This document shows, in pieces, positions 22,811 to 36,000 of a stretch of DNA of 64,000 nucleotides (position 1 is the first letter of the stretch; every line of letters starts with the position of its first letter). The notes beneath the pieces were generated by a model that saw only the letters and a program-made list of their open reading frames with translations, was not told the origin of the DNA and made no database searches. A program made the position numbers and the translations under genes. Source of the stretch: Sympetrum striolatum (lineage: Eukaryota > Arthropoda > Insecta > Odonata > Libellulidae); contig OX388343.1 of assembly GCA_947579665.1 (NCBI GenBank), positions 90,128,254 through 90,192,253 of the forward strand. The letters are read 5' to 3'.

Positions 22811-24005
22811 TTTCCAACCCATTTGCTATTTAATTTTCTAAGTAACAACACTTAGTACATTGCCAAGAGACTTATCAATAAATTTTTTGTGCTGAGACAC
22901 AGAAGTGACAACAAAGATAAGAATTGGAGAGATGGAGAATGGACAGCTTCATAAAATCTTTTCCTTTGCAAAAATTGTTAGCCCTAACAAGTTAGTCGAA
23001 AGAAACAATATTAGGGACAAGGAAGAGGAAAAAGATAGGATGGTAATAGAGATAACAAAGAGAATTTTTGTTCTATCAAATGAGGCAGGTGACTGGTTAA
23101 AGTGGGCTGCATAATGGGATAAGAAAAATCAATCATAAAAGTGGTTCGCTGAGCATTTGAAATAATATTCTTTCCATATATAATGAATGATAGAGATCAA
23201 GGAAAAGGATGCATTACATTTTACTGAGTTACACCATATTATTGTTTATTTACTTGTATTCTGCAGCAATTAGACGTAATTAATAATGGAAATGATCATA
23301 TGCATGAGAAATAAAATATTTTATTTCATTGGTGTGTTCAGTTCGAGATTTCATACAGTTATAAATTTCCACATCATGACTTCTAATGGTAGCTGGATTA
23401 GAAACAGTGTCATATTGAAATGAATTAAAATTACAGCAACTTTTAAAAATGGGTATTGCAGAAATATTATTTAGAGGGAGTGAGAAAAAGTAAATTTATA
23501 TTGATGAGAGAAGATGATTTGTACATGAATTCATAATATTCATGCTTGTTCTTACACTGGTTAGCCAGGTGAAAAGCTCTCTGTATCAATACATTCAATT
23601 ACTTTTCTTTAATTACATAGTTCTATCCTTTCAGAGTCGACACAACATTTCATTGAGAATTTTCTCACACACATCAAGTTCTATAATCCATCTCACTTCA
23701 CCCTCTTCTCTACCATGATTATTTATTTTTTCTTTGGCACTCCTCTCCTTTTTTATTGTCTACCATTTTCATCTTTTACCAGTGTTTTCATTAAGCTTTC
23801 ATCCACCATTTCCACCAATTGAATGCTATATTGCGAAGCATTATTTATTTCATACTTGCCCCCTTGGTTTTCATGTGACACTTGTACAAGCCAAATGAAT
23901 TCACTACCTTGTAACTGACTTAGGTTTCCCTTACTTAGACATTTCTGGTCAACTAAATCAAATATGTTTTACTCTAAAAGAATTAACAAAACATTTATTA
24001 TATAA
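22811..24005. other. Intergenic spacer before TRUB1 3' end
   Basis: AT-rich DNA without a recognisable gene. The short frame at 22905-23114 has no domain. Confidence 0.4.
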
Positions 24006-24011
24006 TTTATT
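24006..24011 (-). terminator. Probable poly(A) signal of TRUB1
   Basis: AATAAA on the minus strand 13 bases after the TRUB1 stop; a second copy lies at 23994-23999. Either gives a very short 3' UTR. Confidence 0.45.
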
Positions 24012-24023
24012 TTGATAAAAATT

Positions 24024-25538
24024 TCACAAATCAAACAAATCATCAGAAATATATACTTCTTTATCTGAATTATTTTTTGTACTTTTATTTTCGTCAAACT
24101 TACTGAACAGCTTTTTGTGCTTCCTCTTTGCTGCCTTCATGCTTCGTAGAATTTCTTTGGTAGTCCATTTATCTCTAACTATAGCTTCATCATCTTTGAA
24201 GACTCCGTGCTGTGTACGATGCAGCTCAACCACATGTGCACAACTTCCAACTGCTGCAGAATGAAGAATTGAATTTTCATTCAATGACATATTGAATTTT
24301 TGAAGTAAACTGATTCCTACTACAAGAGCATTTCAATATAATAAATCCATTCACTTAACAGAGAAAAGTTTTCATATACCTTTGCCAATATCATGGACTA
24401 GACTTCGAACATAGAATCCACTTCCACACTTCAGTGACAAAGAAAAATATGGAGGCTCAAAACCAGTACAAGTCAATGAATAACATTTCACTGGCCTGGG
24501 CTTCAAAGGAACTTTTATGCCTTCCCTGGAATAGAAGAAATTAAAATTTATGAACAACAGACATCACAAATTTCCCCAAGTTAGTGTGCAATTAATCCAA
24601 TTCAGATAAAGGAGTTTATTTATTATGAAGAAGATAGATTCAATATCTTACCTAGCTAAGTCTGAATATCTCCTGCCATGTAATTTAAGCGATGAGTAAG
24701 CCGGCGGTGTCTGTTTTATATCCCCGAGGAATTGATTCAAACACTTCGATAGGTCATCACTAGATATATGGTCTGGTTCAAAAATAAAATTAAAGTTATA
24801 ACTTTTAAATAAATGAACACATAGATTTAGATCAACATACCATATGGTAACTGATTGACAATTTCTCCTGTTTCGTTGTAAGTCGATGTTTCAATTCCTA
24901 ATCTTCCTTTGACCTCGTATTTTTTTATTCCGTGCAAAAATTTAGGCAGTATTTTGCAACCATTACACACTCCCAAAACTGAAAGAGTACTTATCTGTTC
25001 AAAACATACAATTATTCAATACACATAGAAATAAATTAAGGAGAGCATACCCAATACACCAGTGGCAGTTTTATCTAATACGCCCCCGTGTCCCACTTTG
25101 AGAACATCCATGGGAAAATCTACAATTACAAAATATTATATACATCCTATATTCAACATTTTATGTTTAAGATTGACCGAAATATGTACCTGAAGCTAAT
25201 ATAGACTTAATTATTTCAACTGTTTCTGTAGAAGCAAGATTTTTATCTTTATGCACTGCGAAAACTCCATTCTCGATAATTTTGATTTTTTCTGCGAAAC
25301 TTTGTTCGTGAGATTTTGAGTGCGCACAAGAAGAACAGAAAACGATGGGCAATTCATGAATTAATATACGCTTAAAGCTTAACCGCAACATCTTTGAAAT
25401 GCAGTTTAAGTTTAATCTGTAATTTTTAATGCAGACAAATATAATACGTTTACGTTCAACAACTTTCAAAGTGAGGAGCACAAGCCAACATTCTAAGTTA
25501 ATTGAAGCGCTTCCATTACTAACGCAAAGGCACTTCAC
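24024..25538 (-). CDS. TRUB1: tRNA pseudouridine synthase, TruB family (TRUB1-like), six exons
   Basis: Minus-strand exons with matching phases: 25538 (or 25391)-25190, 25119-25051, 24978-24841, 24772-24652, 24525-24380, 24316-24024. The enzyme converts U55 in the T-loop of tRNA to pseudouridine. TruB motifs: GVFAVHKDKN (motif I-like), KVGHGGVLDKTATGVLG with the catalytic Asp, QTPPAYSSLKLHGRRYSDLAR, RPVKCYSLTCTGFEPPYF, and CGSGFYVRSLVHDIGKG. The C-terminus VGSCAHVVELHRTQHGVF matches the usual CTD anchor, then a Lys-rich tail. Start is uncertain: Met at 25391 (322 residues) begins a basic MLRLSFKR segment, while Met at 25538 gives 371; human TRUB1 is about 349. Upstream residues look noncoding, so I favour the shorter form. 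All key residues are present. Confidence 0.92.
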
Positions 25539-26593
25539 TTGTTTAACTTGTGTGCGGAAGTGGCGGCGGAGTCTGTATAGAGGTAACTAAGAGATGAAAG
25601 TTTTGGAAAGAATTGTTTTCTAAACGTCCAAACTACATTATTAGATTTTGCTAACAAAGAATATGTTGTATTCTGTGAAGGAGTGGTATTCCAGTGCTAG
25701 AAAGCTAGGCTGGATTTTAATGGCTTTGCTTGAATGAAACTTATGCCATTGTAGTTTCATTCTTTTGAGTTCTTAGAGTAATGTTATTTATATGAAAGAG
25801 GAAGAAAATTGGACTTTGAAGTAGTAGATTAATAGCATGTATTGGTCGAATTGTCCACAACATGCCCTCATCAATGTATTTGGCTAGCATTAAACATGAG
25901 AAGGAAAGAGTGTGTGACTACCTGGCAATTTGATCCAGTCCATAATAGCTCTGATATTGGAATCGGGTTGCTAAACAAGCAGCAAATAAGATTTGATCAG
26001 ATATAAGCACGTTAAAATTGTATGCAAAGTCTAATGAACGTAGATATCATATAAAACAAATGTCATCACGAAATACAATTGATGCCGAAAGTATGTTACG
26101 TTATGACATATTTTCATTATAAAAGTGTTAAATTAATAAACCATTTTCATACCTTTGAAATAAATTTGACGCATATTTATTCTTCGCAAATTATATTCAT
26201 TTCTTCACATGTACTTTTATTTTACAAAACTTTAATACATATTTCAATGTTTTCTTTTTACAAATGAAGATCAATAAGCACGTCATAGGTTATTTTTGTT
26301 TATATAATCGTTATGATAAGACTTAGCGTTGGGAGTTTTTGGAAGTTGTTTTAGCTGTGTCGTGATTTGATATTACCACGCTATATTACCATTATTTCAA
26401 TAATAAATTTTTAATACCATTGTGTTCCGTTTTCGTAACGCAGTTTTATTTGTAACGCCTGAGTGATACTAAGGAAATAAATTTGTGTAATAGTTAAGCA
26501 AAGGCGAGAAGTTGACATGGCAGCTGAAAGAAACTATTCTAGCGTCTTAATCTTATTCGGTAAATATTCCTTAAGCTATCGTATATTTATGGA
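25539..26593. other. Intergenic spacer upstream of TRUB1
   Basis: Includes the presumed TRUB1 promoter in the first few hundred bases (a short GC-richer patch at 25545-25580). Otherwise AT-rich with no recognised feature. Confidence 0.4.
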
Positions 26594-26736
26594 TACCGTA
26601 GTTTTTCTTCCTATAAAATAGAGTTGGGAAGTGGCGTTGTCTTATTTTTGGGTCGACTTCTACGCTGAAGATTGGCTAAAACTTTACATTCACCTAAAAA
26701 TTTTAGGAGTCGATTTATACGCCGGCATATACGGTA
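26594..26736. mobile_element. Short element related to the 21.3 kb MITE-like repeat
   Basis: The right end GTCGATTTATACGCCGGCAT...TACGGTA (to 26736) resembles the right end of the 21333-21677 element (GTCTTATATGCCGTCAAATACGGTA). The left end begins TACCGTA at 26594 and has TATAAAATAGA a short way in. The inner sequences pair poorly, so this is a decayed or internally deleted relative. Confidence 0.4.
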
Positions 26737-27525
26737 CTTACAGGATAAGGTGTTTCTCTCTTCTCTCAACATCTTGTTACTTGGAATACCTTGAGAGATT
26801 AATTCTGAGGGTAATACTACCAATTATATCCTGGTATGACTAACTGCTTGCAATATGAGTATTTTGAAGCTAGCAGTAACCAAAAACACAAAGGTAAGGA
26901 ATGTCAACAAGTTCTTTTTCTGACAGTTCATCTGAAGATTTCTAATGGCTTGATTATAGGCATGTAATAATAATAATTCCATTCGGATATAGGAAGGATA
27001 TAGGATTTGCCATTATACACCATAGAAAAACAAAAGTAAAGTAAATATTTTAGAAAAGAAAATTAATGAAAGGAAAAATTAATTAGATATACATACAAAC
27101 AAGTGTACAAAATAAGAGTATTATACAAATAATTCATAATAAGATGTATAAGCATCAATGGTGTAAAAGATTTTGTCTAGTAAAAATCCTTACACCTGAA
27201 ATGTAAAGGATGATACATACCTAATACCTTTTATTTGTTCTGAAAATTTGTTGATAATTTGAAATTAATGCCCAGAAGAGCTGGGCTATTGTGGAAATAG
27301 GTTGTATGGTTGCAAAGTACATACATGAGTATTATCACTATAACGTGTATCATGTGTATGAACATTAGCATTTGCATTAAAAATCATATATTTAAGGCTT
27401 CTGCAATAGTCTGCAAGTCAGCAAAGTCAGGCTAAGAAAATTGAATATACAATTATAAAGGTGTTCTGTTAAGTAACACTATAGCCTCTCATTCCTCAAA
27501 CATATTATGTATACTCATTTTGGAT
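26737..27525. other. AT-rich spacer
   Basis: No coding frame or repeat recognised. Confidence 0.4.
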
Positions 27526-27533
27526 CACTTGAG

Positions 27534-28033
27534 CAGTGGCGGATCCAGGGGGGGGGGAAAGGGGGAAATTTCCCCCCCCAAATCCAAGAGAATATATTTT
27601 CCGAGGCCAATAATTTGATACTTATAAACCGAGCGTCGTCTATAGATCACGTGTGACGGTTGTCGGAGTAATGTTGTCGCATGCTCTTGGCCCTTTACAC
27701 GAGGCCATTCTGTGCGGCTTCCGAGTCGCGCCACTCATAGCTGAACATTATTTCAAATGGAGGAGTTCACACAAGTAGCGGGCACAAAATCAGACGCGCC
27801 ACTGGACGCGGCCGCCATTCAGTCGCATGCGGTGGCGATGCAGACCGTGAGACAACATTGTAACGCCTTGTTATACGGAAGAAACTGACAATGTTTGAAA
27901 TCGGCGACTGCTTTGCACTCGAAGTTCTACTTTGTCTTTCTCTCTCGAACGACTGAAGCTAAAGTTCCCCCCCCACTCGCTATGGCCCTTCCTGGAAGTT
28001 CCCCCCCAAAATTTACGCCTGGATCCGCCCCTG
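27534..28033. mobile_element. 500-bp hAT-type MITE with 8-bp target duplication
   Basis: The left end CAGTGGCGGATCCAGG and right end CCTGGATCCGCCCCTG are inverted repeats (15 of 16). The element is bracketed by the direct repeat CACTTGAG (27526-27533 and 28034-28041), an exact 8-bp target-site duplication. The 8-bp duplication and CAG...CTG ends are typical of the hAT superfamily. Inner arms carry G/C runs (GGGGGGGGG and CCCCCCC) and the body is CpG-rich and GC-richer than its surroundings. The open frames within it (27525-27734, 27895-28190) are noncoding artefacts. Confidence 0.9.
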
Positions 28034-28041
28034 CACTTGAG

Positions 28042-31000
28042 CGGGTAAACCAACTCCAGATTCTCTTATCTATGATCATATCTTCATTTTCATCATGTCT
28101 TTTTTCATACTGCTTCCCCAACTTCGTTTTTTCTCTGCTATCTATTTCCATTATTTTGCTTGCTACCTCCTTATCACATAGATGAGCCACTGCAGTTATG
28201 TTGTATCTGTTTGCTAATCTCCACCTCTATCAATTCTCTTCCCTACCTTAATGGTATCTACCGCCAAGTTCCAGAAAAGTCATCTAGGCCTATCCACTTT
28301 GGAATTTTTTTTCTGATTGACACCATTTAATTTAATGAATACTCAATTTTCCAATCAATAGCAATGATGCTATTCCAGGATTTATTTGCAATTAAGCAAA
28401 AACTCATTTTGAAAATAAATAGGGAGAGAAAATCAAATGAAAGGAAATGTCTTCACCAAAAATAACTTTCGAAAATACTCGAAACATTTATGTCCCAGAG
28501 ATAATGGAAATAATTTCATACGATTTGTAATTTGAAAATTATCGGCTTTTAAAAGAAAAAAAAACTTTCGTAAATTATAGTAAACTACAGATTACGTATT
28601 TGAGAAAGTACATTCTATTTCAGTTAAACTTTTCTAGATCTATTTTGTTTAAACGAACGTGTTTAGAGTTATACGTTCTAAACTCATATATCACCTATGT
28701 ACACGAATAATGCTAATCCTTTTCCAGAACCATACCATTTTATTTTGGCAATATACTTCTCGTGTTTCCTCCAGTTCCACAATAATTTTCACACGAAATA
28801 TGTGAATATTAAAAGTACCGCGCACCTATTCTCCACTTGTTCGAGATCTTGTTTATATTCAGAAGAGATTTGGATACCTCCGAGCTACTTTCCCATGCAA
28901 ATTCATCTAATGTAAACAGCGATCTTTTTTACCTTATACCTACCCGCGAGTTACGTTACAAAGGCTTAATTTCAATTTTTACAATTGCTTTGTCATTTAA
29001 TCAATGCCTATACGTTTTTGATAAATATTAATACACATCAAGTATCAGTGAGGTTGTTGTCTCATTTATTTACCTTATAACATATAAAACAAAACGCCAA
29101 TTTTGCCGACAGCCAAAAGTAAGGAATGCTAACGAATAAATTGAGCTCCTGAGTGGTGAATATTAAAGCCTGATTAAGACGTAAGCTCGTGGGAAGATGC
29201 CGGCTGAGGATACATCTCTTGAATTGCTATTCAACCAATCGTGAGTGCATTCATTCAGTGGTTTCCCACTCTAATTTTTTCCGTGGTACGCACTCCCCCC
29301 TTCCTATCCCTAAGCAATTTAGCTCTTCACTAGGCCGCTGCTATTGCTTCCAGTCCTATTTCTCAGAGGTTGATGACCTAATTGTTTTTTAGATCCCAGT
29401 CACGAGAGATGTGGACGAACCGTATGCCTGGTTTTCTTTTCGCTGGTCCAACTTCAGAGTACCATTTTCAGTCAAGGGCAATCTTTACCAAACAGTGACT
29501 CATCCCTATTCAAAAGCATTTCCAAAATTAGTTACTTGGGCTGAAAATTTTGCGAGTAACGACATTAATTATTATAAGCACTTAACTGTATTACTATTAC
29601 GCGTATTACTGTAAGATTAAGATGGAATTTAGAGATTTAATAAATTTTCTGAAAGTTATTACTCAGTTTCTGAATGTTGAAGTAAACAAATCTAATTTTT
29701 TAATTGATTCTAAAATAAAAGGTATGTAAATTATACCTATATATAACTATCGCCATGATAGAAATAGACGGAAAAAATGTTACTCGTAACGACTGTTGCG
29801 ATATTGGTAAATACAAACCTCTCAGGAAATCTTAATCTCGCCGAAATAACTATTATTTTCAATTAAACATGGGAAAGTTTAATTTTTATTCCATAGAAGT
29901 CGTAGTGTTGAAATTGTTAGGGCAAGAAAGCGTTTTAATGTAGTTATTATACATCAGTTGTAAACCGTCTATATAATATTCTACCCGTCTGTTAGTATTC
30001 TACTCGTATGCAAAGGAATGAGGCAGAGTGAGGATGTGAGGTAGTTTTCTCCTCACTGAACCATGTTATAAGAGGAGCATGTCCACGTAAGTGAAGCACA
30101 ATGCCTCTACGAGAAACACTTTTCTTGGCTTTCCGTAAGGAGAAACCTCAATTAGTGCCGATATCCTTATATTAAAAGCACATTTTGCGTATATATTATT
30201 GAAACTTTCGAGAAATTATTGTTTTGCAAATTAATTTTTTTCTGCTCGAGGGTTGGTATTTTATCACATTCTCGCATTTAAGAAGTTATTTTTTTTCTAA
30301 AAATCTCCATAAACCATCGAATAGTTTACAAAATGTTCCTCCAAATAGTTCTGATTGTGTGTCATCAAAATGCACCTCATGATATTGGCATTTTCTAGTT
30401 CGATGAGATCCAGCAGAAATGAATAACATACCCCCAAATGTTTTATACAATAAAACTTTGGCGAAAACAAGATTTCTTGGATCTTTATAATTAAATTTTC
30501 CAAATTTGACCAGTCTTAGACGTACGAATACCTTTTCGAATGGTTTAGGTAGATTTGAACGAATCTTACATCTTACGTAGTATACGGATATTGTTAGAAC
30601 CATTAGCCTTTTATAGCTCCTCGATTCCGCTTTGGAAGAGAGCCTTTTTTAATCACAATTTTGGGCTCCGAGATTTTCTAACTTGAAATATATACCTAAA
30701 TTATATCTTCATGATTAATGCCAATTCACTTTGGTATTGTATAGTTATGATTTTAAATGTATTCTATACTTATCACATAATACTAATAGTTACTGACAAA
30801 AGCAACTTAACGGGATAACGTCTGTAGTTCGTTACTTGTTAAATTGCTAATTAATATTAGATAACAAGTTGGGAAAAGTTTTTCTTAAGGCTGCATTCGT
30901 TTTCAGTTATTCAAAATATATTTATTTTGCTTCTCGAAAATTTTTTTACGATATTTTTAGGAGTAAATACTTTTTAAAGGAATTCTTTCAGCACATAATA

Positions 31001-32879
31001 TTTTAAAACTCTAAAAGCAACTTTTATTGCAATGCTTATCAACCCTAGTAGTAATATTATCTTCAACTTACGTCTGACAGATTATTTTGTTTCATAGAAT
31101 ACGTCTCCCAGTCGAAACCGGAAATAGCAAACATTGCTAATCAAGATCGCAGACAAGGAGATCAAAAAGGATCAATAATAATTGACAGTTTTCAATAAAC
31201 CTACCAGTAAATGGGCTGCGTATTTATCATCTAGGTCAGAAATGTATTCTTAAGAAAGAGGAAGCGGCGAAACATAAGCCGTTTCGACCTTTAGGCAGAA
31301 CTTGAAGTGGACCGAATCGAATCTTCGTCTGTCATTTCGTAAGAAGATTTTTCTCTTCCAGAATAATATAAAAAAATAGTTCGTCTTATGAAATTTGTCT
31401 TTGAATCGACCACAGTAAATTCACTGCTGTGATCGGTGTGAATGGGGAAATCTGCGCTGATGTAGGAACAAAATTCAATATATTTAGCACAAAATTGCAT
31501 TTAAATTCCTTCTTCGGTCAACCTTATTCTATTTTACTGTTATCATAAGCGGCAATTTTAGTTTATTATAGAGATTTATTGTAATTAAAAGTCCTAAGCA
31601 ATTAATTGAGTGGAACAGCGTAATAAGAAATGTGAATATTTTTCTCCAATAAAAAGATCCTCACTAGTTTATTAATTAATTTAATAAAGCACACCGAATA
31701 CAAATGTCATGGATTAATGAAATCGTAGAGCAAACTAGTGATAGTAAATCAACTGAAATTCAAACTGAGCATTCGATGGCGTTAGAAATTAGGAAAACCC
31801 TAATTATGTGTAAGGGTGTAATGCAATAATGACTGGAAATCTATCAGTTTCGTCACAATTAGGAAATTTAAAAAATATTTCTATAAACTACATACTTTTA
31901 TCTGTTAGCTCGCATTTCGTCTCATTCAGCCGATTCATTGTGAATGCAAATCAATTAAACCATTAATTATTTTTGGATCACATTGTAATTATAATTGGGT
32001 GAATATTTTAAGGGCACAGTTAATTTCCCGAATAATTTACTTAACATTAGACTAATTTTGTGAAGGAACAAATAGTTTAACATTTGGCTAATACTTTTTT
32101 CCACTGTTTAAATTACGGATTAAATTAAATTTGAAGTCTTTTTAAATAACGACAGCGGTGTGCGACACCTAGGATAAATCATAGTAATATTCTTAAAGGC
32201 GCATTGTTCGGCTAGATTTTGATAGTTAAAATTTTGACTTTCTCTAATTTGATGCAAATTATTTTAGCGGATTTTTATTTGATCTAGCAAAAACGCTAAT
32301 TTCTGTTATGATAACATTTAAATAATTATACTGTATAGTAGGTATTAGGTAATAATAGCTACTGTACAGTATAATATTACAGTCTTGTTTCGGCAATCAT
32401 CGTTGAAAAGTTGAGCCTTTCTGTGTATCCAATTACTCATGTGGAAAAAATACAACTCACTATTCTGTATTTGATGTTGCCTTCAATTTACTTACAAGAT
32501 AATTCTCGCTTTTTCATATTTATTGATACTATATCACCCTCGCCAAACCCCTCTTTGGTAAGTACTTCATTCGTCTCGTTTATTAAATTAATTTCCACAT
32601 AATTTTCTCTCATTGTTTCAAGCTCCAGTCAAATCTCTGCTGTTTTTCATAAATGTGGTACTATTCAAACTACGCTCCTCTCTTCTGTGCAGCATCTCAT
32701 TTATCTCACCCTTTACCATTACTATGGAATTTTAGGTTAGCATCGTGACCACTCGTTGCGTGAAACGTAATCTAACGTCATTTCTTAGCAAGAAAACTAG
32801 CAATCATGCCTTCATAAGTGCTATACCGTCGTAAATGATACTGAAGGAACAATAATATATCATCCATAGAATAAAATTT
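28042..32879. other. Gene-free region
   Basis: Short frames only (for example 28697-28915 and 30286-30603), with no domain, splice pattern or RNA gene that I could recognise. Confidence 0.4.
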
Positions 32880-33010
32880 ACAAATATATATATACATATA
32901 TTTTTATTATACACATATCTTTATATCCTCCATCGAGTAAAATATACATATATACATATACATATATTAGATAAATATCTTTATATCCTTCATTGAGTAA
33001 AATATACAAT
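32880..33010. repeat. AT-rich simple sequence with two 58- to 60-bp direct copies
   Basis: The phrase ATATCTTTATATCCTYCATY followed by GAGTAAAATATACA occurs at about 32916-32950 and again at about 32977-33008, separated by TATACATA simple repeats. This is a local tandem duplication. Confidence 0.75.
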
Positions 33011-36000
33011 ATACCGAAGCTTATAAATAAACATATCTGATAATCCGGAAATTTACTCCCTCTTAGATGATTTTTATCTTAGAATGACCTCGAAGAAAGA
33101 TAATGGAGATGCAGAGTTATTTCATAAAATATGTAGAACCGATGGGAGCTCATCACTGATTCCTTTATTTATCAACTTTTACGAAAGATAATGAGTATCA
33201 TGTAATTCTTTCTCGATATCGATTAAGATAAGATATGTTGAATTGATGATCGATCAATCGATTACACACGTTGATAGAAAAGAAAATTTTAGAAAGTCTT
33301 TAAAGAAATCGAAAACTCAAGTGATTAACTTAGAGAATTTAGTAGAACCTACAGCCATGGGAACATTTTTGCAGTTGCTATAAATATACATGTGGTATTC
33401 GAAACTAACTTTGAAGTTATTTAATTTTAACAATGTTCGCAAAGCGGGATTATCTGTAAAAGCGGGCGGATTTTGATTGAAACTTAAGGAAAAGTGTGAT
33501 GTGTGTGTGAAAGTGTGTGAAGTGTGAAAATCTCTGTGATTGTGAATTATTCTGATTGTATGCACTCACAGATAAGCTAGCATCGCTAGTAGATAAGTAA
33601 ACCTAAGAACAGGAGTGGAAACCGGGTGGATGTCTTTATCCGCCGAGCGATCTCGCATGACATTACTCATGAGCATCACTCCATTCTTCGGGAAACTTTG
33701 GCAAGTTTAATTTATTATTATTGCTATTTGAATTTTCATAAGGCGAGGTTATCTTCAAGCGGGCCTCTCTTCAGGGAGAAGAAAATGTGATACCAATAAA
33801 TGACATCACAGTATTAAAGGATTACAAATATCGAATTTTTTAATTGGCAGTGATTTTTATGAAGACGAAGGAAAGTGTAAGATGTTGTTGTTTATGCTTT
33901 TTTGCGGGTGTTAACAAAAACTCAAAGAAAATATAAGAAAGCTGGAGATAAGGGAACACAATACTTAGAGGTCTCCACAATTTTTCCGAACTATTCCGGA
34001 ATTGCTATTTACATTTATAATCTTTAAAATATTATTTTGTGCCAAATTCGCACAAGCATTTTCCACCAATATGTTCCAACAAACAAAAGCAGTGAAAAAG
34101 GGACTAATATCTATGAGATGTTATTCCATCTTATAAATTAGACTGATTTATTTTCGCGCTGAAGTTGTAAGATATTGTGTTAATCTTTACATGTTTATTT
34201 TCAATAAATGCTAATAATTTGTTGATGGTGGCATAGTAAAGAGTGGGTTTAATCCTCAACGTCTCTCCCTTAGTTTCTTGTCGACAATCTACAATTACAT
34301 GGGGCCCTTATTCTGTATTCTAGACTGGTCTAGATCAATTTCAGCTTTCTTCCGATTTAATATACTATTTTAATACAATAAGTCTCTCTCGTCATTGAAA
34401 ACAGTCTTTTCTTTTACCAAGATTACTTCAAGCAAAGCAATGACAGTGATGATTTTGAGGTCATGATAACTGATTGGAAAGAGCATTTTTAATGAGATAT
34501 TCAGTGACGTAACGTGATTTCTCAGCTGGAAACCAATTGGAGGAATTGAGCAATAACGTTTTGCTTTTGAAATATTTAAGGCACGTCTACATGGAGACTC
34601 TTTGTGTCGAGATATAGTATAGAAGGAAGTGTCACCCTGAAGACACGTGGCTAAATTGATGTCACTAAACCCAGCTGGAGTGTGATCTGTCCAGTTGCAA
34701 CTTACGTGTGGTCGGCAGCCATTAGGTATCTCTATCGAAATCTAAGCCTTCCGGAAATGTTTAGACAGTATCGGACAGTTTTACTTTCTTTAATGGATTG
34801 TTTAATAACGATTGAATCAACATAAATTACGTGAACGATGTATAACGGCGAGGAATCATACAAACTACTCAAAAAAACGAGAACCACACAAAGGTTATGA
34901 TTGGAATCTGTATATAGTAGCGCCTCGATTAACGCCGAATTGAATTTTAATAAACGAATAAATGTAATTAGGATAAAAACACACAGGGAAAGGACTAAAG
35001 ACTAACCAGGAGAAGGGAAGCGGAGGGCAAGAGGCCTTGCTTTCATTATAAGTAGTATGTTGAAATATTTCATTTTAAGCCAAGTGCAAGCCGAGGAACT
35101 TAGTATCGAAACAATGTATAGAAACTGATTAAAAATGTTTCAGGACTCTTTCGAAACTATTGCGAAATTTAAAATATACCATGGTTTTACAGACCTCAAA
35201 AGTAAGACAAAGAGAATTCCTGCCTAAGGAACTTCATAATTGTCCCTAGCGGCATTGAAAGGCGTAATATACGTATAACCGATCTTGTATATATATTTAC
35301 TCTCAGTAGTAAAACGCTATGACAACTCATAAAATTTGATAATTTCGCCCATGAGCGAATAAAATATGTAGCACAAATGCGGGAGAAATTTCCCATATAG
35401 TGCTCACTCAAGTCGCGAAGAAATATCCTTATTAAACTTCTCAAAAAGAGTGTTATTGTGTATGTGCTGATGTATTATCAGAGATTGATATTAAAATTCT
35501 GCCATAAGGTCAATGGAACAAAATCATATTCTAGTTAACTTTTCCATTTCCTGAATTCAAGTTGGTTGATATCGGAAGCAAATCGCTACCACTATCATTG
35601 TTATCATCTCGATTGTTCTTTCGTAATATTTTCTCTAATAATTTGAATACCGTACATTTTTCCGTGCAGTATTCTAATGGCAACAGTCGAAGCAACTGGA
35701 AGCACGAGATCATTTCTCCCCGAATATTTTTCAAATGTTCCAGAATGTTGCTTAAACGGTTTGCTTTGTGTTAGTCCTCATATTTCTTTTGCTTTACAAA
35801 AACATGTTTACGGTTACGTGTGAGTACACGTCACGAAGGAACCCTGGGGTAAATCGTTGACTCACGCGTGAGCGTCATACTCCTCCATCCCTCGTGCTTA
35901 TTACAGCTTTCACATTTTCAGCGGGGTTTCTAGCATGTCCATTGTGCGATCGACAACTGAGCGATGCTACGATTGCGCATTTGCTGTTGTCAGTGATCAC

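Noticed and set aside
22638..22841. 67-codon plus-strand frame
   Set aside because: Mostly inside the 306-bp hAT-like MITE and spans its inverted repeat.
27871..28190. Open frames of 60-96 codons over the hAT-type element
   Set aside because: They lie across the inverted repeats of a noncoding MITE and are on both strands.
33317..33565. 82-codon minus-strand frame rich in His, Thr and Phe
   Set aside because: Produced by a GTGTGAA-type simple repeat; no domain.
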